From Halorubrum salipaludis (GTDB lineage Archaea; Halobacteriota; Halobacteria; Halobacteriales; Haloferacaceae): 64,000 bases of DNA. Made by a program: the position numbers and the translations under genes. Below the pieces are notes generated by a model that searched no databases, was not told the DNA's origin, and saw nothing but the letters and a program-made list of their open reading frames with translations. The first letter of the stretch is position 1; each line of letters begins with the position of its first letter. Below are positions 58,377 through 64,000 of this stretch, piece after piece. Location of the stretch: the NCBI RefSeq assembly GCF_002286985.1, contig NZ_NSKC01000003.1, positions 372,001-436,000 on the forward strand, read 5' to 3'.

Positions 58377-58892
58377 CTACTCGGTCGCTTCCGCGCCGGC
58401 TCCGTCATCGTTCCCGCCGCCGACGCCGGCGACGACGCGTCCAATCGCGTAGCCGGCGACGCCGACGGCGACCGCCGCGGCGAGGGCGACGCCGAGCGGT
58501 TCGGCCACCGCGACGAGGAAGGGGACGGGATCGGAAAGCGGGACCGAGTACGGTTCCGGGCCGGCCGTACGCAGAAGGACCGCCGCGAAGGGACCGTACG
58601 CGAGGAGGACCGCCGGGAGCGCGCCCCCGCCGACCGCGGCGAAGGCGACGACGCCGACCGCGGTCAGGACCGCGAGGGCCCCGGCGACGGGAGCCGCGAG
58701 GTCCTGCGGAATCCCCGTCGCTCCCAGCGAGGCCGCGGCGTCGACAGCGATCGAGGCGGCGTCGAAGGCGGCGTACGAGACCGCGAAGCCGACCGCGCTC
58801 CAGACCGCCGCGCGCTCGAACCCGGTCTCGCCGAGGGCGACGCGAGCGAGGGCGGCGGGGCGCCCGTCGTCGCCGCGGTCTCTCCCCGTCAT
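58377..58892 (-). CDS. Membrane protein, function unknown
   Basis: A 171-residue protein with about four spans (AAVWSAVGFAVSYAAFDAAS, AGALAVLTAVGVVAFAAVGG, LPAVLLAYGPFAAVLLRTAG, LGVALAAAVAVGVAGYAIGR). Its ATG overlaps the coaD stop by four bases, so translation is probably coupled to CoaD. No known transporter signature; family unknown. Confidence 0.78.
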   Translation of the reverse strand: MTGRDRGDDGRPAALARVALGETGFERAAVWSAVGFAVSYAAFDAASIAVDAAASLGATGIPQDLAAPVAGALAVLTAVGVVAFAAVGGGALPAVLLAYGPFAAVLLRTAGPEPYSVPLSDPVPFLVAVAEPLGVALAAAVAVGVAGYAIGRVVAGVGGGNDDGAGAEATE

Positions 58893-59383
58893 TCCGGGCG
58901 AGTCGCGCCCCGGCCCTCTCGGCTCGGGGTCAGGTTCCCGTGTTCGTCGATTTCGCCGGCGACAATCCGGGTCGAGGAGATGCGCTCGCCGTCCTCGGCC
59001 TCCACGTGGTCGACCACGACGAGCTCGAGGGGGTCGTGACCGCGCTCGCGCCGGATCTCGTTGATCCGCCTCCCTCCCCCCTTCGTCTCCGGGGAGACGA
59101 TCAGCGCGTCGAACTCTGGTTCGACGGCGATGCCGGTCGGGTCGGTCAGCTCGCGGATCTCGTACTCGCGGCCGTGCTCGTCGGCGAGGTCGGACAGCTC
59201 GGCCTCGAGGTCGCGCTTTCGGCGGTCGTACGGGCGGACGTACCGCTCGACGTGTCGGGTCTTCGGCGCGAGCTCGTCCGACGTGAGCCCGACGGTCACG
59301 TCACCCAGCTCGAACGCCCGTTCGAACAGCTTCCGGTGGCCGTCGTGAACGGGATCGAACGTGCCACCCAGCGCGACGTTCAT
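58889..59383 (-). CDS. coaD: Phosphopantetheine adenylyltransferase (CoaD, archaeal type)
   Basis: Converts 4'-phosphopantetheine and ATP to dephospho-CoA. The 164 residues begin NVALGGTFDPVHDGHRKLFE (nucleotidyltransferase HxGH-like motif GTFDPVHDGH) and end with the ISSTRI motif in GERISSTRIVAGEIDEHGNL. DALIVSPETKGGGRRINEIR matches the archaeal family. CGTTTTAAG about 28 bases upstream of ATG 59383. It forms an operon with the downstream membrane protein. Confidence 0.95.
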   Translation of the reverse strand: MNVALGGTFDPVHDGHRKLFERAFELGDVTVGLTSDELAPKTRHVERYVRPYDRRKRDLEAELSDLADEHGREYEIRELTDPTGIAVEPEFDALIVSPETKGGGRRINEIRRERGHDPLELVVVDHVEAEDGERISSTRIVAGEIDEHGNLTPSREGRGATRPE

Positions 59384-59441
59384 GCACGACCGTTGCGCGG
59401 ACGGAACTTAAAACGTCTCGAAGCGGGAGCGCTCCCGCGAC

Positions 59442-60056
59442 CTATCGGTCGTCGGCTTCGTCGTTCCGGTCGCCTTCCCCATCCTCGTCGGCTTCGCCGT
59501 CTCGCTCGGCGCCTTCGTTCCCGTCGTCGGTTTCGCTCCCCTCACCCTCCCCGTCCACCGAGATCTGGACCGGCTCCGCGTCGCCGTCGGGGGACTCCCC
59601 CCCGAGCCGCCGGTCGAGGTTGAACACGGCGTTGAGCTCCCGCTGCACGTCGCCGACGACGCCCTGTACCAGCTCGCTCGGCGCGATCGCCTCGTACTCG
59701 TAAGGATTGTTGCCCGCGCCGCTCGCCTCCCGCTTGTCGCGCTCGACGGTGCCCTCGTCGTGGAGCTCCGCGAGCGCCTCGCGGACCGTGCTCGGGTAGA
59801 GCCCGGTGCCGTCGGCGACCTCGTCGCTGGTGCTGTTCGGGTTGTCGCGGAGGTAGACGTAGATCCGCGCGCGGGTCTCCGTGTCGAGCAGCCACGACAG
59901 GAGGTCGACGACGTTGTCGTCGAACCCCTTGACGGCCTTGTCCGCGCCCTCGCCGAGGCGTTCCTTCGTCTTCCGGAGCTCCTCGCGGGTCCGCTCGGTG
60001 GGCGACTCGTCAGCGGCGTCGTCGTCCGCCCCGTCGACGTGATCGTCGGTAGTCAT
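59442..60056 (-). CDS. Winged-helix transcriptional regulator with acidic tail
   Basis: A 204-residue regulator. Residues 1-45 are acidic and helical, 50-120 form a winged HTH (VVDLLSWLLDTETRARIYVY, LRDNPNSTSDEVADGTGLYP, STVREALAELHDEGTVERDK), residues 120-160 are a linker and helix (NPYEYEAIAPSELVQGVVGD), and 160-204 are almost all Asp, Glu, Gly and Arg. The start ATG 60056 has CCCTTTTGG about 27 bases upstream. It stands between coaD and glutamate-cysteine ligase on the same strand and may control thiol genes, which is inference. Confidence 0.86.
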   Translation of the reverse strand: MTTDDHVDGADDDAADESPTERTREELRKTKERLGEGADKAVKGFDDNVVDLLSWLLDTETRARIYVYLRDNPNSTSDEVADGTGLYPSTVREALAELHDEGTVERDKREASGAGNNPYEYEAIAPSELVQGVVGDVQRELNAVFNLDRRLGGESPDGDAEPVQISVDGEGEGSETDDGNEGAERDGEADEDGEGDRNDEADDR

Positions 60057-60139
60057 ACCGGAAACTGGGGTCCGCGCGCCCAAAAGGGTTTCTCGTCGTT
60101 TCGGTTCCGACGGAACGGGGGTCCAGCGATTCGTCCCGC

Positions 60140-61219
60140 CTACGGCGACAACACGAGATCCGCACAGAGCGCGTCGAGGCCGTCCTTCTCACGGAGCCGG
60201 CGCTGGCGCTGCGTCCCGCTCTCTGCGTCGTACACGTCCCGGATCCCGTCGATTCCGAGGCGGTCGCACTCGTCGGCGACGACCTCGCCGAGCGAGACCG
60301 TCCCCTCGCCGTCGCGGGCGATGAAGGAGGCGTCGTGGCCGTGGCGGATCGCCCGCCACTTGTTCTCGTCCAACAGCTCCCGGCGGAGGGTCGGCGGGGA
60401 CTCGCCGTCCGCGTAGCGCTCGGCGTAGTCGACGACGAGGGCGTGGACGTACTCGACCAGCGCGAGAGTGACCGCCGGGTCGCGCTGGGCGTCGGGCGCG
60501 CGCACCTCGACCGTGCCATGGCCGGTGTGGGGGCGCACGTCGAACCAGAGCTCGCCGCGGTCGGAGATGGAGTCCGTCTCCACCATCCGGCGCTCGAAAG
60601 CGTTGAAGGCGTCGAAGTCGTCGAACGCCGACGGGACGCCGGTGTTCGGGAGGTTCTCGAAGATCTTCGCGCGGGCCGACGCGAGCCCGGTGTCGAAGCC
60701 GTTCCAGAACGGGGAGTTCGCCGAGAGCGCGAGCATGACCGGGCAGTGCCACCGGAGCCGGTTCGCGATCCAGACGGCCTTGTCCGCGTCGTCGACGCCG
60801 ACGTGGACGTGGAGCCCCGCGGTCGTGTTGCGGTGTTGCGGGTACTGGATCCGGTCTAACTGCGCCCGGTACCGCGGCTTCTCGGCGTGATCGAGCTCGC
60901 GCCACTTCGCGGCCGGGTGGAGGCCCGCGGCCGCGATCCGGTAGCCGTCGGCGGCGGCGTGGTCGACGAGCGCCTCCCGCACCGTCGAGAGGGCGTCGGC
61001 CGCGTTCGACGGGTCCTCGATCAGCTCGGTCTGCGCCTCGATCGTACACTTGAACAGCTCGTGGTCGAACCCCTCCGGGACCGCCGCCGGGGGGTCGCGG
61101 CCGTAGACGAGATCGTCGGTCCCCGAGGTCGGGCGGCCGTCGGCATCGACGATGTAGAACTCCTCTTCGATGCCGAGCGTGCCCATCCGGGCGAACGCGT
61201 CCCGCGAACCGAGTTCCAT
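60140..61219 (-). CDS. gshA: Glutamate--cysteine ligase
   Basis: Makes gamma-glutamylcysteine, the main low-molecular-weight thiol of haloarchaea. The 359-residue GCS2-type enzyme shows [20 protein letters not shown] (Mg- and substrate-binding Glu residues), [34 protein letters not shown] and [20 protein letters not shown]. The C-terminus ends with an acidic and basic helix ([20 protein letters not shown]). TATATAAG about 27 bases upstream. No glutathione synthetase gene is visible nearby, consistent with gamma-glutamylcysteine as the end product. Confidence 0.95.
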   Translation of the reverse strand: MELGSRDAFARMGTLGIEEEFYIVDADGRPTSGTDDLVYGRDPPAAVPEGFDHELFKCTIEAQTELIEDPSNAADALSTVREALVDHAAADGYRIAAAGLHPAAKWRELDHAEKPRYRAQLDRIQYPQHRNTTAGLHVHVGVDDADKAVWIANRLRWHCPVMLALSANSPFWNGFDTGLASARAKIFENLPNTGVPSAFDDFDAFNAFERRMVETDSISDRGELWFDVRPHTGHGTVEVRAPDAQRDPAVTLALVEYVHALVVDYAERYADGESPPTLRRELLDENKWRAIRHGHDASFIARDGEGTVSLGEVVADECDRLGIDGIRDVYDAESGTQRQRRLREKDGLDALCADLVLSP

Positions 61220-61359
61220 TACCGCTCCGTACCGGCCGCGCGGTCTTATATGGATTGGAACCCGAAACGGAGCGCCGGTGTCGACCTCGGCGAGCCGCGC
61301 CGCGGCGACGCCGTCGGCTACTGAGAAAATCTTATCACGTTCAGAGAGAACGGTGACCC

Positions 61360-61605
61360 ATGTCCCCCGTTCCGTTACAGGTCCCCGGCGGTCCCGAACT
61401 GCTGATACTCCTCCTGATTCTGCTCGTCGTCTTCGGGCTGGTCGGTCGGTGGGTCTACCGAGACGCGAAGTCCCGCGGGAGCGACTGGGCGTGGCAGTGG
61501 GGCGTCGGCGTCGCGCTGCTCTTCCTGGCGGGGCTGGTCCCCGGCCTGCTCGGGATTCTCATCTACGTCACGGTTCGGGGCGACCGCGTCGAACCGGTGT
61601 CGTGA
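61360..61605 (+). CDS. Small membrane protein, function unknown
   Basis: An 81-residue protein with two spans ([20 protein letters not shown] and [20 protein letters not shown], followed by LIYVTVRG) and a hydrophilic loop [22 protein letters not shown] about 27 bases upstream of ATG 61360 supports it. It resembles the small phospholipase D-nuclease N-terminal (PLDc_N)-like membrane proteins, but I am not sure. Confidence 0.75.
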   Translation: MSPVPLQVPGGPELLILLLILLVVFGLVGRWVYRDAKSRGSDWAWQWGVGVALLFLAGLVPGLLGILIYVTVRGDRVEPVS

Positions 61606-61683
61606 GATCGAAAACGAGTCGGCGGCGCGCGTTCACGCGCCCGCTTCTCCCCGACCGATTACCCCGACCGATACCGCCCTCGT

Positions 61684-62238
61684 TCAGCCGAGGACGTACC
61701 GCAGCTTGGGGAACTTCTCGACGAGCGCCTGCCCGCCGACCTCGAACCGCTCGATGTAGGCGTCGAGGCCGAGGACGCGGCCCGCACCGAACGCGGCGAC
61801 CGTGAGGAACACGATCGCGTACACCAGCGTCGAGTCGAACAGCGCGAGCGCCTCGCCGCTCCACCCGCCGAGGTAGAACAGCGTCATCTGCATCGCGCCG
61901 CCGAGCGCCGCCAGCCGGACGAACGCCCCGGCGATGAGCGCCGCGCCGATGAGCAGCTGGGTGACCGGGACGACGACGTTGACGATCTCCATCAGCGCCG
62001 GGCTCGACGCCATCGCGGCGTACAGCCCGCTGACCGGGCTCGCGGGATCGACGTTCGCGAGGTACCCCGCGGCGTCGAACGGCCACTCCGAGACCTTCCC
62101 GAGGCCGGCGAACAGGATCATCCCGCCGATCGTCGCCCGAAGCAGGACGATGAACAGCGCCGACAGCGAGTGCGCCTTCCCCAGGAGCGTGACGCCGCCG
62201 AACTCTCCGCCGAACTCGTTTGTGGTTTTCGTGGACAT
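61684..62238 (-). CDS. DoxX-family membrane protein
   Basis: A 184-residue four-span membrane protein. LLRATIGGMILFAGLGKVSE is the family's first-span signature, followed by PVTQLLIGAALIAGAFVRLA, LGGAMQMTLFYLGGWSGEAL and YAIVFLTVAAFGAGRVLGLD. DoxX/DoxD proteins form thiosulfate:quinone oxidoreductase small subunits or other redox complexes. Start ATG 62238 (MSTKTTNEFGGEFGG). A TATA box and palindrome lie upstream. Confidence 0.9.
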   Translation of the reverse strand: MSTKTTNEFGGEFGGVTLLGKAHSLSALFIVLLRATIGGMILFAGLGKVSEWPFDAAGYLANVDPASPVSGLYAAMASSPALMEIVNVVVPVTQLLIGAALIAGAFVRLAALGGAMQMTLFYLGGWSGEALALFDSTLVYAIVFLTVAAFGAGRVLGLDAYIERFEVGGQALVEKFPKLRYVLG

Positions 62239-62259
62239 TGTGTCTCTCCTCACTTACGG

Positions 62260-62274
62260 ATACGACGACCGTAT
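62260..62274. promoter_or_regulatory. Candidate operator upstream of the DoxX gene
   Basis: A palindrome ATACG-ACGAC-CGTAT lies between the probable TATA box (GTTTATTC, minus strand, about 62284-62277) and the start codon at 62238. From that spacing the transcript would start near 62254, so a protein bound here would block the promoter. Promoter placement is plausible; the regulator is unknown. Confidence 0.4.
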
Positions 62275-62417
62275 GAATAAACCCGGAAGCGAGTTCCCTC
62301 TCGGAGGGAACGGATCGGCGATCTCCCCCGATCGGTTGGGTCTTTAACTAATCGCCCCCGAACACGTTCCTCGGATTCACGGCGACTCGCCGCTCGCCAG
62401 CGCCGCGTCGTCCCGGT

Positions 62418-63101
62418 TCACCACGCCTCGCCGCTCGCCAGGTCCACGTCGCCGTCGCCCTTCTCGGAGGGACACACGTCCGCGAGCACGCAGTCGCCGC
62501 AGTCCGGGTTGATCGCGGTACACGTCGCGCGGCCGTGGTCGATCATGAGATGCGTGAACTGCTGCCAGTCCGCCTCGGGGACCACGTCGAGGAGGTCCTG
62601 TTCGATCTTCGGCGGGCTCTCCTCCTCCGTGATCGCGAGCCGCCGAGTGAGCCGCTGGACGTGGGTGTCGACGACGATCCCCTCCACCACGTCGTGGCCG
62701 TGCTGGAGCACGACGTTGGCGGTCTTGCGGCCGACGCCCGCCAGGTCCGTCAGCTCCGACATCGTGTCGGGCACCTCGCCGTCGTGTTTCTCGGCGATGT
62801 CGGCGCAGGCCGACCGGATGTACTTCGCCTTGTTGTTGTAGTAGGTGATCGAGTTGATCGCCTCCGCGAGCTCCTCTTGGGGCGCGTTCGCGTACTCCTC
62901 GGGCGTCCGGTACGTCTCGAAGAGGTCGGCGCACACCTTGTTCACGCGCTCGTCCGTACACTGCGCGGAGAGGATCACGGCGATGAGCAGCTCCAGCCGG
63001 TTCGAGTAGTTCAGCGAGATGGTCGAATCGGGGTACTCCTCGTAGAGCCGGTCGAGGACCTCCTCGACCTGCTCCTCCCGCGGCTCCAGTGGCGTTCCCA
63101 T
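62418..63101 (-). CDS. nth: Endonuclease III (DNA glycosylase/AP lyase)
   Basis: Removes oxidised pyrimidines in base-excision repair. In 227 residues: helix-hairpin-helix with catalytic Lys (ELTDLAGVGRKTANVVLQHG), catalytic Asp in EGIVVDTHVQRLTRRL, and the 4Fe-4S loop C-x6-C-x2-C-x5-C (CTAINPDCGDCVLADVC). Start ATG 63101 (MGTPLEPREEQVEE). The C-terminus is short and acidic. Confidence 0.96.
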   Translation of the reverse strand: MGTPLEPREEQVEEVLDRLYEEYPDSTISLNYSNRLELLIAVILSAQCTDERVNKVCADLFETYRTPEEYANAPQEELAEAINSITYYNNKAKYIRSACADIAEKHDGEVPDTMSELTDLAGVGRKTANVVLQHGHDVVEGIVVDTHVQRLTRRLAITEEESPPKIEQDLLDVVPEADWQQFTHLMIDHGRATCTAINPDCGDCVLADVCPSEKGDGDVDLASGEAW

Positions 63102-63213
63102 ACAGACGCCTCCGCGCGGGCGCCATTGAACGATCCGGAAGCGGTAGGCACCCGTCGCGTGTGCCCGGACCCGAAACCGGCAGATTCACGTCGCCTCCCC
63201 GACACGTCGAGGC

Positions 63214-63579
63214 GTGTCCCGGTCCCGCGATCGACGGCGACGGCGCCCGGCGTACAGCCGGCGCCCGCAGCAGTTCTACTGGCTGTGGATCGCCGCGACG
63301 GCGACGTACGGCGTCGGCGACATCGTCTCGACGATCGCCTTCCTGGAGTACGTGCCGACGATTCAGGAGGCGAATCCGATCGTCGCGTTCGCGCTCGAGG
63401 CGTTCGGACTCGGCGGGCTGGTCGCCCTGAAGATCGCCGTGTACCTGATCATGCTCTCGATTAGCGTCCACGGCGCCCGCGAGGGCGACGGGCTCCTCTA
63501 CTACTTCCCGCCGGTCCTCCTGACGGTCGTCGGGACCTACCTCACCGCGAGCAACGTCCGGCTGCTGTTGCTCTCCTGA
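63214..63579 (+). CDS. Small membrane protein (DUF5658-like)
   Basis: A 121-residue protein, GTG start at 63214, with a basic N-terminus (SRSRDRRRRRPAYSRRPQQF) and three or four spans (YWLWIAATATYGVGDIVSTI, LGGLVALKIAVYLIMLSISV, LTVVGTYLTASNVRLLLLS). The pattern with GDIVSTI near the first span and EANPIVAFALEAFG matches the DUF5658 family of integral membrane proteins. Function unknown. Confidence 0.78.
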   Translation: MSRSRDRRRRRPAYSRRPQQFYWLWIAATATYGVGDIVSTIAFLEYVPTIQEANPIVAFALEAFGLGGLVALKIAVYLIMLSISVHGAREGDGLLYYFPPVLLTVVGTYLTASNVRLLLLS

Positions 63580-63651
63580 GACGGTCGCCGGCGGTCCCCT
63601 TCCCCCACCGCGACCGACATCGGTTTGCGGCGGCGCGACCCATGTCCGGCC

Positions 63652-64000
63652 ATGCTCTCGGACACCCCGGGTCTCCACCACGTGACGGGGATCGTCGGCG
63701 ACCCCGGCGCGAACGCCGCGTTCTACGCGGAGACCCTCGGCCTCCGGCTCCTGCGGCGGACGGTCAACTACGAGGACTCGCTCCAGTACCACCTCTACTT
63801 CGGCGACGCGACGGGGTCGCCCGGCTCCGTCTTCACCGTCTTCCCGGACCCGCGCGGCGACCCCGGCCGCGCCGGGAAGCCCGGGTACGCCGCCGTCGCC
63901 TTCGCGGTCCCGCCTGGATCGCTCGGCTTCTGGCGCGAGCGACTGACCGACCGGGGTATCGCGGTCGAGGAGATCGCCTCGGCCGACCGGTTCGGCGACC
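63652..64000 (+). CDS. VOC-family protein (glyoxalase/ring-cleaving dioxygenase type), 3' end cut by window
   Basis: Starts MLSDTPGLHHVTGIVGDPGA at 63652 and runs open to the window end (116 residues). LHHVTGIVGDPGANAAFYAE carries the first metal-ligand His, and GLRLLRRTVNYEDSLQYHLY and FGDATGSPGSVFTVFPDPRG complete the first beta-alpha-beta-beta-beta module of a vicinal-oxygen-chelate fold. A metal Glu is expected beyond the window. Homologues are annotated as ring-cleaving dioxygenases, but substrates are uncertain. Confidence 0.85.
   Translation, partial: MLSDTPGLHHVTGIVGDPGANAAFYAETLGLRLLRRTVNYEDSLQYHLYFGDATGSPGSVFTVFPDPRGDPGRAGKPGYAAVAFAVPPGSLGFWRERLTDRGIAVEEIASADRFGD

Overview
The window is chromosomal DNA from a halophilic archaeon (class Halobacteria). 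The evidence is high GC, very acidic predicted proteins, archaeal information-processing genes (aIF6, aIF2-beta, L20e/LX, prefoldin alpha, FtsY, RNase P component 4, Trm5, diphthamide enzymes), halocyanin, a fused CoxAC oxidase, GfcR with halophilic glucose dehydrogenase, and many genes with an AT-rich TATA-like box about 26-28 bases before the start codon, the usual layout of leaderless haloarchaeal transcripts. Gene content and order feel Halorubrum-like, but the genus is an inference. There is no CRISPR array, insertion sequence or complete prophage. Both ends cut genes: aIF6 lacks its first few codons and a VOC-family protein is cut at the right edge.

Layout. 1-4.3 kb: the conserved aIF6 - L20e - prefoldin alpha - FtsY string, split by a two-gene ABC exporter. 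4.4-7.5 kb: acyl-CoA ligase, a small membrane protein whose 3' end is tandemly repeated, initiator tRNA-Met and aIF2-beta. 7.6-14.4 kb: small zinc protein, XPD/DinG-type helicase, HAD phosphatase, LOG-like protein, membrane protein, a 26-bp tandem array over the end of dph2, dph2, secreted protein. 14.6-18.5 kb: esterase, YlbF-like protein, MinD-like ATPase with a RecA-like protein lacking its P-loop, FKBP isomerase. 18.6-22.7 kb: CYTH protein, MaoC hydratase, CitE-like lyase, glutamate dehydrogenase, Dph6. 22.8-25.8 kb: a compact three-gene cassette of unknown function and a conserved haloarchaeal protein. 26-30.2 kb: glutaredoxin, glucose dehydrogenase/GfcR operon, NRDE protein, winged-helix protein, PD-(D/E)XK-like protein.

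30.3-38.7 kb is a respiratory region: halocyanin, oxidase subunit IV, small membrane proteins, CoxAC and CoxB, interrupted by a GNAT and an SDR gene. 38.8-47.5 kb: two translation-associated GTPases (DRG and OLA1/YchF type) flanking a lower-GC HtpX-like protease and an inverted-repeat element, then a degenerate amidohydrolase, DUF371, a NUDIX hydrolase and ProS. 47.6-52.9 kb: two envelope proteins (one a membrane-tethered winged-helix regulator), a tiny zinc ribbon, S-adenosylhomocysteine hydrolase and a PfkB kinase. 53-56.8 kb: tRNA-Thr beside tRNA-derived relics, a structured non-coding stretch, then RNA-maturation genes (Trm5, RNase P component 4, Trm112-like, exosome-associated RNA-binding protein). 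56.9-64 kb: CoA-disulfide reductase, CoaD, winged-helix regulator, glutamate-cysteine ligase (a thiol-metabolism neighbourhood), DoxX, endonuclease III, small membrane proteins and a partial VOC protein.

Most of the window is ordinary core genome. The stretches that known families do not explain are the 22.8-25.1 kb cassette, the two tandem arrays built on stop codons, the tRNA-derived relics at 53.0 kb, the inverted-repeat element at 41.8-41.9 kb, the possible non-coding RNA at 53.4 kb, and several proteins that keep a fold but have lost catalytic residues.
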